The notes: generated from the sequence alone by a model not told the origin. Positions 20,346 through 30,979 are shown, numbered from the stretch's first letter. The stretch: DNA of 64,000 bases from Cladopsammia gracilis (GCA_022457155.1 JAJGOT010000508.1:98501-162500), one strand, 5' to 3'. Program-made: numbers and translations.

Positions 20346-21810
20346 CAATCTTTTTGGATAATTTGTCTTTGAGTTTTTTTTTTGACTGTGCCACGCCATG
20401 TTCTCATCAAGAAGAATCGCAAGTGATTTAGTAGTGAATTCGTTTTATAGGAACATTATCTATCGAAAGTTCAAAGCTAGGAATTCAGATAATGTACTCA
20501 GTTTTTGTCTAGAACCGATTAACATGAACTCGGTTTTAGTCGTGTTCAGGGTAAGTTTGTTACAGAGTAGCCATTTGTGGATGTTACTTAAAATTGGATT
20601 TGTGGATGCTACTTTAATTGAAGGTGATCAAGTTCTCAATTTGCATAATCTATGTACTTGCTCGTACACTGATATTGTGAGGCGATTTTAAATACTGGTC
20701 ACCGATCCAATAATAAAGGTGACAGAAGCAGTAATGCTGATATGTCATGTGTTTACCTATACAATTGCTACACATTAGCTTGTCACATTATTGCTGAAAG
20801 AAAATTTTTTCCTTGCAAAATGTTTTTATCCAAACTGTGAACATAAATTTTCCTTACTAAACTATTCGAATATTATTTCTTATTGAACTTTTTTACAAGG
20901 AATACTGTAAACTCAATATACCATATACAAAGTATATTTTGCTCACTGCTCATTCACAAACAATGTACATTGTGTAAATGTTGTATATTTGTGAAATAAT
21001 TCCAACCTGTGTGATTTGTAGTTTTGATAATACATGAAAAAAGAAATTACGCGTTGGCACCATGGATACATAATCTACAACAATAAATCTGTGCTGGAAA
21101 AAGGTTTTGTCTTCCATCAGATGAGACCAGTTTTCTTGCATCTTTCCATTTCATTTAAACTTATTTCAGGTATATATTATTTTTATATTAATTTACAGTA
21201 TGTACTAAGAGAATAGTTTCCAGTGTTTGAGTACCGAATATATGATGTTGAAAAAAGTTTCCTCTTATCATAAGTGCGGTGATTTCAGCTTGATTTCTTA
21301 ATCGTTCTTCTTTTCTGAGCCTTTCCTGTAATCCGTGTTTGCTTTTTCCTACTGTATGAAAGATATTCGTCACGGGTATTTAGCTGATCGTGTAATTCTT
21401 GTCGATCTCGTTGCGTCTGTAAACGGAATCATTTTGTCCAACAGTTCCAGTCGGTGTTGCTTCTCCTGATCGGTTTCGTTCAGAATTCTAATGGCGGCAT
21501 TTGTCAAGGTGTTTGAGCCTACTCAAACGGTGTGCTTAGGCTGTTTGAAGTCTTTGTAGTCGATGCCCTCGTTGTTTCTTGGTTGCTCGATCGCACTGAA
21601 TTTCAATTAGCCGTTCTCGCTTCAGCGGAGTTTAGGTGGTTAATTTTCTCTGGCAAGAAATTCTTTCTCATTTGCATAAAAAATTGGTCATGTTTCACCG
21701 AGAGTTAACACCTTTTCACAGACAATGAATAAGTGTAAACCGTTAGTCCGGCCTCCATGAATAAACATGAGGGTGCGTCATTGTCAGCGGTCGCGATTTT
21801 TGTTTGTTTA
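20346..21810. other. No recognised gene
   Basis: 20398-20691 has an open frame of 97 codons with no recognisable motif. 21230-21620 on the minus strand has Arg/Glu/Gln-rich broken frames that may be relics of a coiled-coil exon. Nothing firm. Confidence 0.3.
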
Positions 21811-22140
21811 TAACCGTAGAACTTGTGAGGGGTCTTACAAACAGGAGTCACGAAGCTCTTTAGAACCTCTAATTTCATTGGTCTTGAGTATCACGAAGCT
21901 ATATTGTTTCAGGGGTAGGATCCATTCTTCTGTTGTTTGTTCTATTGTTTTCTCAGCCAATCGTGTGAGCTGTTCCGAGAGGTTCGTGGCGCCCCCTCAC
22001 AAACAATGCAGATCCTTAACCAACGTAAAATGCTTGCTGGAGGATCACTAAAGCGGTCTTGACACTTGAAATAATCGTAAATATAAACGAAAATGTGAGT
22101 GTCAAGAGTCCAACTCCAATGTAGCTTTGCTGGTTTATTC

Positions 22141-22177
22141 GCTCGACGTTTTGACAATAACGGTCTTCATCAGAAGC
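22141..22177 (-). ncRNA. Degenerate hammerhead ribozyme motif, family C
   Basis: On the minus strand: CTGATGA, a GACC/TGTC stem around TTAT, then AAAACG in place of GAAACG. The intact family member is at 32184-32220. The missing core G should abolish cleavage. Confidence 0.6.
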
Positions 22178-22330
22178 ATCTGAGGTATATATTAACTGTT
22201 ACAACATTCGAAATTTAAAAAGCTTAACGGAAAGAACACACGTGACATGCTGACGTAATAATCAAATATGAAGCTATAAAGCTAAACTAAACTAAGCCAA
22301 ATAATATATCACGCGAATTTAACTAGGCTA

Positions 22331-22815
22331 TTAATAGAAGGCTTGATTTCTAACTTTTTCAATGACTATTAATTTTAAATGTTTAACCCCACAGTTTTTG
22401 AAGTGTCTGACAGTGGGAATGTTCTTATGACCTGCGTTTATGTCGCTGCGATGTTGGTTTGTACGGCGGTGAACAGGGTTTTTTGTTTCCCCTATATACT
22501 GATTGTCGCGTTTTGTGCATTGAATGAAGTATATGACGTTGCATGTTTGACAGATGGTGTGTTGCGTAAGAGTGAAGGTTTCTCCTGTGGTTGTGCTTTT
22601 AACTGTTTCTGTGAATCATCTATTGCCTACTTTCGAAGGCCAAAATCCTGGATTAGTATGTTGGGCGAATGTATGTTGCTTGTGTTTATGTGAAGAGTGT
22701 ATCCTAAGGTTTCTGTTGGTTTGAAAGGAGCGGCCACATATTGTACATAAGGTTTCTGATGTGTCTGGCGTGTCACTACTAATGGTGGAATGGCTTGCTT
22801 GTTCAGCAAAGCCAC
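22331..22815 (-). pseudogene. Penelope-like GIY-YIG endonuclease, family C, broken
   Basis: The minus-strand frame carries a CCHH zinc-finger segment (CTICGRSFQTNRNLRIH), NPGFWPSK, an in-frame TGA near 22620, and then CNVIYFIQCTKRDNQYIGET (GIY and YIG halves), HKNIPTVRHFKNCG and VIEKVRNQA. The C-terminal residues usual in the family are missing after 22350. GIY-YIG endonuclease nicks target DNA for Penelope-like retrotransposition. The RT part is absent. Confidence 0.75.
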
Positions 22816-22834
22816 ATTGGAGTTGGACTCTTGG

Positions 22835-22917
<83 letters not shown>

Positions 22918-23086
22918 ACATAAAATTAGTGTGGGAAGGGAGATATGGACAACTAATTGCCTCATAATCTTTGGATCACCAACCTATTCTCGTTCGGAAG
23001 GCGATTCATAGCGATTTCTGCAATATATACATAGACAGTTAAATTAAGAACAGAAATTTTCACAACAAAGATTATGAGTGAAAAAG

Positions 23087-23158
23087 TGCCTCAGCCGGGA
23101 GTGAACCCGGGTCTCCTGATGACCGGACAGATGCCTTAACCACTAGGCCACTGAGACA
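23087..23158 (-). ncRNA. tRNA-like SINE head (minus)
   Basis: 72 nt. The ends pair (TGTCTCA with TGAGGCA), the A box is TGGCCTAGTGG and the B box is GGGTTCACTCCC. One base is missing from the T loop relative to the plus copy. A pseudo-tRNA rather than a functional gene. Confidence 0.6.
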
Positions 23159-23552
23159 ACCACACTTACACAAACACAAACAACACATTTATGGCTTCAT
23201 AGTGGAAAGCTCTTGGGAGACATTAACACAAATACTGCAATTAGGATCGCGTCACTTTACCCAGTCGTTCAGCGATTCACAGTCCACTCCCCAAGGAAAT
23301 TAAATTACAAATTAGTAAGGGAAGGGAGATATGGACAACTAATTGCCTCATAATCTTTGGATCACCAACCTATTCTCGTTCGGGAGGCGATTCACAGCGA
23401 TTTCTGAAATATATACATAGACAGTTAAATTGAGAACAGAAATTGTCACAACAAAGATTATGAGTGAAAATTGCAGTATTTGTGTTAATGTCTCCCAAGA
23501 GCTTTCCACTATGAAGCCATAAATGTGTTGTTTGTGTTTGTGTAAGTGTGGT

Positions 23553-23625
23553 TGTCTCAGTGGCCTAGTGGTTAAGGCATCTGTCCGGTCATCAGGAGAC
23601 ACGGGTTCAACTCCCGGCTGAGGCA
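23553..23625 (+). ncRNA. tRNA-like SINE head (plus)
   Basis: 73 nt, with a 7-bp acceptor-like pairing TGTCTCA/TGAGGCA, A box TGGCCTAGTGG and B box GGTTCAACTCC. The anticodon arm is irregular, so it is called a SINE promoter head. Confidence 0.6.
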
Positions 23626-23678
23626 CTTTTTCACTCATAATCTTTGTTGTGAAAATTTCTGTTCTCACTTTAACTGTC

Positions 23679-23746
<68 letters not shown>

Positions 23747-24290
23747 GTTAAAGTGAGAACATATATATATATATATATAAAGTGCCTCAGCCGGGAGTTG
23801 AACCCAAACAAAAAACAAAAAACTCTTTATTTACACGTTTTCTATGAGTTTACATATTTCCGCATTTCAACATTTTCTATGAGATTACCGGCGTTATGAA
23901 CTCACGCGGGATGTTGGGAGAACACGAGAAAAGTGCGTCTCGTGATTTACAAGCTGTTGTTGATATCAGTTTTAAAATAAGCTTAGTGTTTTTTGTCGAT
24001 AAGCCATTGTTTGCTTGCGTGGGATTTTTTTTTTATTTTGTAGGTTTGACATCAACTTATTATTTACAAGAAACATATCTTCTGTTCTCATCTTCTAACA
24101 GACCACAATGTGCACTAAGACACTAAACCGGCTCTAGTTGTGAAATTCTCTTTCCTCACGCTTGTGTTGATGCGGTAACGGAAAATTGAACTTTGTTTAC
24201 TTTACAGTTTCTCTTGCGTGGTTTTCTATGAGCTTACCGGCACAATAGCCAAAGATCTTTGACCAATCAGAACGCGCGTGGTATCTCCAT

Positions 24291-24339
<49 letters not shown>

Positions 24340-24345
<6 letters not shown>

Positions 24346-24461
24346 ACTATTATAGCGCGAAAGCACGCGTGATATCGCCTAATACTTAGCCGACGAGGCC
24401 GTAGGCCGAGTCGGCTAAAATTAGGCGATATCACGCAAGCTTGAGCGCTATAATAGTTTTA
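24340..24461. repeat. Palindrome
   Basis: AACTATTATAGCGC and CGTGATATCGCCTAAT are inverted across a CCGACGAGGCCGTAGGC loop region. Confidence 0.7.
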
Positions 24462-25657
24462 TAATTCAACACATTGATAACAAAGCACAGTTTGAAGAAA
24501 AAAATATCACCGACAAGCCTTTTATTTAAAAAAAAAAGCTTACAGATGTTTTACCGCGCGAAACTTGCAACATCACACAGTTCATGAATGAAAGTGGCGC
24601 CTTTGTCAATATTGTGCAAGCTTGAACACTATAACTGTTTTATAATTCAACACATTGATAACAAATCACAGTTTCGAGAGAAAAATCATTGAGATTTACA
24701 ACCTTTCATTAAGTAAAAAGGCTAACTACAATATTTTACCTCGCACCATTTCTTAAACAACAAGCAGTGAATGCCGAAACTTTTGCCAAGCTTAAATTAA
24801 GCTTAATTTAGCGTACACAATCAGTTGACAGTTTCTACGAAAAGCTTTCGTCTGCTCAAAGAACGGGACAGAGTAGTGACTACAAGAATTAAAACACAGT
24901 AAAATGGCATAGAATGTCTTAGTTACAAGTGTTTCGTATCTTAAAAAGTTCAATTCAAAATCAAAACAAATTGAACAAACACACGGCTAAGAACCTAAAT
25001 ATAGCGGCGAAAAGTCGGAAAGAACTACAGCGTGGACAGTAAGCTTACAAAAATTCACAGCTAAAGGATACAAGAAACGATTAAAACATCGTACCTGTAG
25101 TTGATTTGGCATTTTAGTCCCTTCCATAAGCACCAAATTTTCAAACATCGAAGTACGAGCTGAGTCGATCAATGTTGTTTACAAACTTGGAATGCTCGTT
25201 TTTTAGCTCCCACAGCCGTAATGACGAGATCAGAAACTTTTCTGAGGAAACATCAAGTCTATATCATATTCCAGAGGTGATTACCAAAGGAATTTCACGA
25301 AAATTGTGCTCCTACATTCACTTCTTGTCGAGCGGTTAAACTTTGAACCAGTTTTCATTCAGCTACGCCAAGAAACACTGCGACCGCGACAACGCGAAAA
25401 TTTCGCGCCTTTTTTGACCAATCATGTGAACAGTATTTTTCTCTTTTCTTTTCTTCTCTTTTTTTCTTTCTTTTCCCTTTTTTAAACTAATAGTTCACGC
25501 ACTTTTTCGCCCAAAAACACGAACTTGCAGGCAGCAGTCATTTTCACTTTCCTTCAAAATGCGAAATTTACCGCCATCGCTGGTTATATGTCATGTAGAC
25601 ATAACGTCTATCGACAACTTTTTTACCATATTTGGGCAGTGTATCAATGTGTTGAAT

Positions 25658-25661
<4 letters not shown>
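24462..25661. mobile_element. 1.2-kb non-autonomous element with 20-bp inverted ends
   Basis: TTATAATTCAACACATTGAT at 24462 is perfectly inverted at 25642-25661. A direct partial duplication lies inside (24440-24590 and 24612-24770). No ORF of note. The right edge abuts (TA)n, so a target duplication cannot be told. Confidence 0.55.
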
Positions 25662-25730
<69 letters not shown>

Positions 25731-25785
25731 CGTTGTAATTATCAAGCTTCCAACTCCATGTCTTGACTTGATTTTACTTTATTAA

Positions 25786-25820
25786 CCCTACGTTTCGGCC
25801 ATCACGGCCTTCTTCAGGGG
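25786..25820 (-). ncRNA. Hammerhead ribozyme motif, family A (left arm)
   Basis: Minus strand: CCC, CTGAAGA, stem II with its loop AGGCCGTGATGGCC, GAAACGTA, GGG. All core bases (CUGANGA, GAAA, GUA cleavage triplet) are present. Stem I is only CCC/GGG and stem III is the minimal ACGU. Confidence 0.8.
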
Positions 25821-26240
25821 AGTTACAAGTGTGTTAAGGCTTGCGTAAACCGTTGGCTATTCAAAAGTATAACGTGACCTGTATGGCGTCTATGATTGGT
25901 AGATAAACTAACAAAGTTATGCGCGCGCTAGAAAGTGCGCGCACTAATGTGGGTTAAATAGCGTGCACTGAAACGCGCGCGTCTTAATGTGGCGTAGTAG
26001 GAGAAAAATATAATAGTGTAAAATATAGATAGATTACCAATCATAGTAACTATGAAATGTATACCTTATATAAAAAGTATAAGTGTATCATAATGCGGCA
26101 CCTAAATGCATTATGGCTCCGAGAGAAGGAAAGGATAATAAGTGAGTTCAGTCAAAAATAATAAGCTTGTGTAGACAGCAAATGAATTCAATGAAATGAA
26201 GGTGTAAATGAAATAAAATGAAATGAAATGAAACTAGAAA

Positions 26241-26684
26241 CTAGATCAAGTTATTGATTACTGGTTTCAGTCTGTTAATCCAGTAACTTTCTCTCGTTCT
26301 TCTTGTGTCTAGATTCTTGTTTCGTACTTTTTCGATGACTGATAACTTCATGTGCTGGCGTCCACATTTTTTGAAATGTCTTACTGTAGGGATGTTCTTA
26401 TTCCCGATGGTAATGTCTGATCTGTGTTGGTTTGCTCTCATGTGTATGCTGTTTTTTGTCTCTCCAATGTACTGATCTTTACACTTGGCACAAGTGATTA
26501 GGTAGATAACATTCTCAGTTTGGCAGTTACTCCGTTGTTTCAAGATAACTGTTTCACGGGTGGTTGTACTTGTTACTGAACTGGAGAACGAGCCATATGA
26601 TAGGCAACAGGCACAACGTGGATCAGACATGCACGGCCAAAATCCCGGCTTGGTATTAGGCGTAGGTCTGTGCTGTTTGTGCAT
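26241..26684 (-). CDS. Penelope-like GIY-YIG endonuclease domain, family A
   Basis: 147 residues: KPGFWPCMSDPRCACC zinc-binding segment at about 15-30, TSTTTRETVIL linker, then the GIY-YIG fold with CQTENVIYLITCAKCKDQYI (GIY half and YIG start, about 54-75), MRANQHRSDI (catalytic Arg/His), IPTVRHFKKCG, VIEKVR (Glu) and ESYWINRLKPVINNL. This domain nicks target DNA in Penelope-like retrotransposition. The frame is open but the upstream RT is absent, so the ORF is a deletion remnant. Confidence 0.85.
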   Translation of the reverse strand: MHKQHRPTPNTKPGFWPCMSDPRCACCLSYGSFSSSVTSTTTRETVILKQRSNCQTENVIYLITCAKCKDQYIGETKNSIHMRANQHRSDITIGNKNIPTVRHFKKCGRQHMKLSVIEKVRNKNLDTRRTRESYWINRLKPVINNLI

Positions 26685-26807
26685 GTGTGTAACGTGTATT
26701 TTGAGGCCTCAACTTTGTTAGTTTATCTACCAATCATAGACGCCATACATGTCACGTTATAGTTTTGAATAGCCAACGGTTTCGCAAGCCTTAATACACT
26801 TGTAACT

Positions 26808-26842
26808 CCCCTGAAGAAGGCCGTGATGGCCGAAACGTAGGG
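26808..26842 (+). ncRNA. Hammerhead ribozyme motif, family A (right arm)
   Basis: CCC, CTGAAGA, AGGCCGTGATGGCC, GAAACGTA, GGG, on the plus strand. Inverted partner of 25786-25820. Core bases intact. Confidence 0.8.
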
Positions 26843-27077
26843 CCAATAAAGCAAAATCAAGTCAAGACATGGAGTTGGAAGCTTGATAATTACAACTCAT
26901 TCTACATTAACCTTTTCAAGCTACAAGATCGCACTTTACTAGAGTGATCCTCTGTCTTCGACAAGGCATACAGCATTGTTTGAGAGACCTGTCACAACAC
27001 TATATATATATATATATATAATTTTTCTTTGTGCTGGTCAAGAAGCCAACTCCAATTGGACTTTCAGATGTTTAATT

Positions 27078-27114
27078 GCTCAACGTTTCGGCCGTCGCGG
27101 CCTTCATCAGGAGC
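27078..27114 (-). ncRNA. Hammerhead ribozyme motif, family B (left arm)
   Basis: Minus strand: GCTC, CTGATGA, AGGCCGCGACGGCC, GAAACGTT, GAGC. Four-bp stem I (GCUC/GAGC), four-bp stem II, minimal stem III, GUU at the cleavage position. Confidence 0.85.
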
Positions 27115-27281
27115 TTATACTAGTGTTACAACATTTGAAATTTGTGTCAACGGAAACGTATGTCACTTAATATAACGTAATACAACAAAACAAAACAAAC
27201 CTTGCTCGCGCGCGTTTAAATGTTGCATGCGCACGTTATAACGGAAAGAAACGTGCAAAGTAAACAATTAAAATCCTGTGC

Positions 27282-28070
27282 GTGTGTAATTTAGATAGGG
27301 TACCTATGGTTGTCACCTACAACCCAGTGTTGCCAAAACTTCATAAGATCATCAGAGATCATCAGCAAATCCTACTCATGTCATCCAGATGCAAAGATGT
27401 ATTTAGTCAACCTCCCTTAATTGCCTACCGCAAAGGAAAAAACCTTTCACAAATTCTGACAAGCAAACGGTTAAAGCCAAACAACACCAACGAAACACAC
27501 CCAGCAACCAACCTTGGCCACCTACCACCCAAAAACTCTGACATACCAGCCCCTTCAGAAACAAGATGTAAGATTTGCGACCGCACCTTTCAGAATAATA
27601 AAAATCTCAAAATACACTACACACATACACACAGAAACCGCCCAGCTACCATCGTCACAAAACCCGGATTCTGGCCATGTAAAACTGACACGAGATGCGC
27701 TTGCTGCAAGGAATATGGCAACTTCGCGCAAACCATAACCAGTACAACAACAAGTGAAACGATTACGCTCCGTGATAACATGACATGCCAGTCAGCGAAT
27801 GTCATATATCTGATAAGATGCACGAAATGCCATGACCAGTATGTAGGCGAAACAGGGAATTGTATTCGCACACGAGCAAACCAACACCGCTCAGTCATTT
27901 CAATTGGTCACAAGAATATACCCACAGTGCGACATTTTAGAACGTGTGGATTGAAACACTTAAAACTGACACTGCTGGAGAAAGTACGAAGCCATACCAT
28001 TGAAATTAGACTCGCCAGAGAAAGTTTCTGGATAACAAAACTGAAACCCGTGATAAACAATTTAGCATGA
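27282..28070 (+). CDS. Penelope-like RT C-terminus, zinc finger and GIY-YIG endonuclease, family B
   Basis: 262 residues with no stop. Residues 1-70 match the RT thumb region (VVTYNPVLPKLHKIIRDH, SSRCKDVFSQPPLIAYRKGK). About 108-130 is a CCHH finger (CKICDRTFQNNKNLKIHYTH). KPGFWPCKTDTRCACC follows, and then the GIY-YIG domain: NVIYLIRCTKCHDQYVGET, RTRANQHRSVI, LLEKVR, ESFWITKLKPVINNL. The RT palm and fingers are missing, and the given ATG is likely not the original start. It is the best preserved Penelope ORF in the window. Confidence 0.85.
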   Translation: MCNLDRVPMVVTYNPVLPKLHKIIRDHQQILLMSSRCKDVFSQPPLIAYRKGKNLSQILTSKRLKPNNTNETHPATNLGHLPPKNSDIPAPSETRCKICDRTFQNNKNLKIHYTHTHRNRPATIVTKPGFWPCKTDTRCACCKEYGNFAQTITSTTTSETITLRDNMTCQSANVIYLIRCTKCHDQYVGETGNCIRTRANQHRSVISIGHKNIPTVRHFRTCGLKHLKLTLLEKVRSHTIEIRLARESFWITKLKPVINNLA

Positions 28071-28282
28071 TCTTAATTTTTCGTAAAAAACCCTGCGCGC
28101 GCTCCTGTTACACACGCACATGATTTTAATTGTTTACTTTGTACGTTTCTTTCCGTTATAACGTGCGCATGCAACATTTAAACGCGCGCGAGCAAGGTTT
28201 GTTTTGTTTTGTTGTATTACGTTATTTTAAGTGACATACGTTTCCGTTGACACAAATTTCAAATGTTGTAACACTAGTATAA

Positions 28283-28319
28283 GCTCCTGATGAAGGCCGC
28301 GACGGCCGAAACGTTGAGC
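28283..28319 (+). ncRNA. Hammerhead ribozyme motif, family B (right arm)
   Basis: GCTC, CTGATGA, AGGCCGCGACGGCC, GAAACGTT, GAGC on the plus strand, identical in core to its inverted partner at 27078-27114. Confidence 0.85.
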
Positions 28320-28493
28320 AATTAAACATCTGAAAGTCCAATTGGAGTTGGCTTCTTGACCAGCACAAAGAAAAATTAATTTACAAAACTTCAAGTCCCC
28401 ACGATCGCTACAGTGATCCTCCAAATTTGGACTACTTAGGGAGCATTGTCTGAGGGACCCATCACAAAAGTTATATATATATATATATATAGT

Positions 28494-28696
28494 GTTGTGA
28501 CAGGTTTCACAAACAATGCTGTATGCCTTGTCGAAGACAGAGGTTCACTCTAGTAAAGTTCGATCTTGTAGCTTGAAAAGGTTAATGTAGAATGAGTTGT
28601 AATTATCAAGCTTCCAACTCCATGTCTTGACTTGATTGTGCTTTATTGACCCTACGTTTTGGCCATCACGGGAGTTACAAGTGTCAAGTGTTACAA

Positions 28697-28705
<9 letters not shown>
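28494..28705 (-). mobile_element. Penelope-like family A end fragment
   Basis: Matches the tail and arm of 26700-27000 in reverse (GTGTTGTGACAGGTTTC, then CTTGTAGCTTGAAAAGG). Its hammerhead (28647-28673) has lost part of stem II and the CTGANGA box. Bounded by (TA)n on both sides. Confidence 0.7.
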
Positions 28706-28765
<60 letters not shown>

Positions 28766-28767
<2 letters not shown>

Positions 28768-28846
28768 AGAATAAGTGGACACGGTTAAACTTTTGACTTC
28801 GGTTTAATGCATACAGGTCTGTTTCGTACAGGGCGAACCTGCACTC

Positions 28847-28917
<71 letters not shown>

Positions 28918-30171
28918 GATTTTTTTGAAAACGGAGCTAATACACACAAATACAAACGGACCCCCTTTTCAAAAATCCAGGTATATATCTCAATAGTATT
29001 CGCTCCTCTCAACCTTGATCTCATTTTATTTGTAAAAAAGGAGCCATTCTGCTTTCAAAAACTTTGTTGATGTGTTCACTGGCATCAATTGTTAGTTTAG
29101 ACAGTCATTCATTGGAGATATATAGCTGATTTTGGGAAAACGGGGCTAATACACACAAATAACACTTCGGTAAGAAACACTTACTTTTACTCACGAACAC
29201 AATAAATTCAGTTATATGCAGAAATACATCTTACGACGCTTTGCTATGGACCAATGTACGTGCTACCCGGAATTCGTGCTAGCTATTTCGGATTTCTCAA
29301 AATTTAAAACTCTCAGCTAACTCTATTAATTATTAGCTCCATTGCGCAATAGTGAATTAGCGCAATGGTGAAGTAACTAATTAAAGAAACAATTAGGAAT
29401 TCTCTCCGCTTTAAACGATGTCTTCTTGTAAAACATTGTCTACATAAAATCAATAAACCACAATGGAACTCTTGTCATAAATTATAGCTTCTTGTAATGT
29501 ACGGAATAGCAGATCACAACGATTCACCATGGTGAACCGTGAAGTTTAAAGAAAATGGCTGAATTTTCTCTAAATTCACGGTTCACCATGGTGAATCGTT
29601 CGGATCTGCTATTCCGTTCTTTACAAGAAGCTATTATTTATGGCCAGCCTTCCATTGTGGTTTATTGATTTCATTTAGACAATGTTTTACAGGAAAAAAA
29701 AAGAAAACACATACATTTTCTTGAATTTTAACAGCGACACAATGGTGAATCGTGTGTTATGTATTGCTTGTCACGTTATCGGCTACAGCAAAGTAATTTA
29801 ATTATGAATTGTATGTCAAAACAAGTTCGCTAAAGCAACGAGCGCATGGTTCTAAATGAACTTGTTGTTCCTTCGGTATTTGCGAGCAGAGAGAGAAAAC
29901 CCCGGCGCCAATGAACGCAATATTTTCGTCTCACTTTCGTCCAAAACACAACTGAAACAAAATACAATATCGGTCACATTCCGCTGTCTTCCCCTTCCTT
30001 CTGGGGAACGCATTTGTAAAAGTGGTGCCATTCTGCATTCAAAGACGTTATTCAAGTGTTCACTGTCATCAATTGATAGTTTAGACAGTCATTCATTGGA
30101 GATATATAACTGATTTTTTGAAAACGGGGCTAATACACACAACTACAAACGGACCCCCTTTTCAAAAATCC

Positions 30172-30172
<1 letters not shown>
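28766..30172. other. Repeat-rich spacer with a 264-bp palindrome
   Basis: 29428-29691 is a palindrome (TGTAAAACATTGTCTA inverted at the right end, centre CACCATGGTGAA repeats). A block with GAAAACGGRGCTAATACACACAA occurs at about 28928, 29135 and 30119. No gene seen. Confidence 0.55.
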
Positions 30173-30256
<84 letters not shown>

Positions 30257-30284
30257 TTTAAAACAGGAAAAAGACTACACTTGT

Positions 30285-30327
30285 ATCCCTACAAGCCTGT
30301 TTCATGATTGCTCACTCTTCAGGGGAT
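30285..30327 (-). ncRNA. Hammerhead ribozyme motif, family E (left arm)
   Basis: Minus strand: ATCCC, CTGAAGA, GTGA-GCAA-TCAT, GAAACA, GGCT loop, TGTA, GGGAT. Stem I is 5 bp, stem II is 4 bp closed by a GCAA tetraloop, stem III is 3 bp. All conserved core positions are present. Confidence 0.85.
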
Positions 30328-30335
30328 TTTATAAA

Positions 30336-30378
30336 ATCCCCTGAAGAGTGAGCAATCATGAAACAGGCTTGTAGGGAT
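30336..30378 (+). ncRNA. Hammerhead ribozyme motif, family E (right arm)
   Basis: Plus strand copy of the same fold: ATCCC, CTGAAGA, GTGAGCAATCAT, GAAACAGGCTTGTA, GGGAT. Separated from its inverted partner by only 8 bp. Confidence 0.85.
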
Positions 30379-30468
30379 ACAAGTGTAGTCTTTTTCCTGT
30401 TTTAAATATTTATCACGCTCTACTTTATGTATTGAGCACTCTATTACGGAAAAGTCGAAACACAAATT

Positions 30469-30510
<42 letters not shown>

Positions 30511-30516
<6 letters not shown>

Positions 30517-30675
30517 CTTGTAAAACAATAAGCTCTGACTCCAGTCAAGACATTTGACAGGTTTTTTTGACAGGTTTCAGGAGAATTATTGCGCTATGGC
30601 TTGCTTACAACGTGGAGAATAAACCTGTCAAAAGTCTTGACTGGAGTCGGAGCTTATTATTTTACAAGTGAGAAT
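30511..30675. repeat. Inverted repeat, probable retroelement ends
   Basis: TTTTCACTTGTAAAACAATA and GACTCCAGTCAAGAC are inverted at about 30630-30675. No hammerhead core was found in it. Confidence 0.55.
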
Positions 30676-30711
30676 TTTACAAAGACTTCCAATACTCCAA
30701 GATCGCTCAAA

Positions 30712-30905
30712 ATATATATAAATATATATTCGTCCTTTTCGGTTTATATCGCATACGTGACGATAGGCGGCAAACAGTTCTCGAGGTGGGTACAATAGAG
30801 TTTGTAAAATGCTACTGTACACACCTTTTAAAAAAACTATTTGCCGCCTATCATCACGTGTGCGATATAAACACAACGGACGAATATATATTTATATATA
30901 TTTTT
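30712..30905. repeat. Inverted repeat between (TA)n tracts
   Basis: ATATATTCGTCC and GGTTTATATCGCATACGTGA are inverted at about 30850-30900, with GATAGGCGGCAAA towards the centre. No ORF. Confidence 0.55.
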
Positions 30906-30930
30906 AAGTGTCAATATTTTTGCAAAAGGT

Positions 30931-30979
<49 letters not shown>

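Larger units (their letters stand above)
21811..22838 (-). mobile_element. Penelope-like element copy, family C
   Basis: Shares its left part (ACCGTAGAACTTGTGAGGGG to CATCTGAGGTATAT) with 31953-32175, where the same family recurs. It contains a degenerate hammerhead motif, an untranslated stretch and an endonuclease pseudogene on the minus strand. It abuts a (TA)n tract at 22838. The first part, about 21850-21995, holds unrelated inserted sequence. Confidence 0.65.
22918..23683. repeat. Inverted SINE pair around tRNA-like sequences
   Basis: Two arms holding the same 350-400-bp sequence (including TTATGGCTTCATAGTGGAAAG) are arranged partly inverted, each with one tRNA-like head. GAAGGGAGATATGGACAACT occurs directly at about 22934 and 23324. 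A truncated third tRNA-like head lies at 23780-23808. Confidence 0.6.
25726..27000 (-). mobile_element. Penelope-like element, family A, with inverted terminal repeats
   Basis: 25726-25920 and 26708-26902 are inverted copies of about 195 bp, each containing a hammerhead motif. Between them lies one endonuclease ORF. A tail of about 100 bp (CTACAAGATCGCACTT to CCTGTCACAACAC) follows the right arm and ends in (TA)n. Penelope-like pseudo-LTRs can be direct or inverted. The RT is missing, so this is an internally deleted copy. Confidence 0.8.
27021..28469 (+). mobile_element. Penelope-like element, family B, with inverted terminal repeats
   Basis: Inverted arms of about 250 bp (about 27021-27280 and 28118-28378) flank one ORF. 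Each arm carries a hammerhead motif. A right tail with GATCGCTACAGTGATCCTCC runs to the (TA)n at 28470; (TA)n also precedes the left arm. Most of the RT is deleted. Confidence 0.8.
30251..30412. repeat. 162-bp near-perfect palindrome, Penelope-like family E ends
   Basis: Centre at 30331-30332. Each arm contains a complete hammerhead motif. (TA)n lies directly to the left, and a tail (ATCACGCTCTACTTTATG) leads to another (TA)n at 30472. Confidence 0.85.

Noticed and set aside
22616..23011. Tyr-Ile repeat proteins across (TA)n
   Set aside because: Translation of simple repeats; only the Penelope-derived part is informative.
23087..23625. Functional tRNA genes
   Set aside because: Irregular anticodon arms, repeated inverted copies and SINE-like flanks point to tRNA-derived SINEs.
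28647..28673. Functional hammerhead ribozyme
   Set aside because: The CTGANGA box and half of stem II are deleted.
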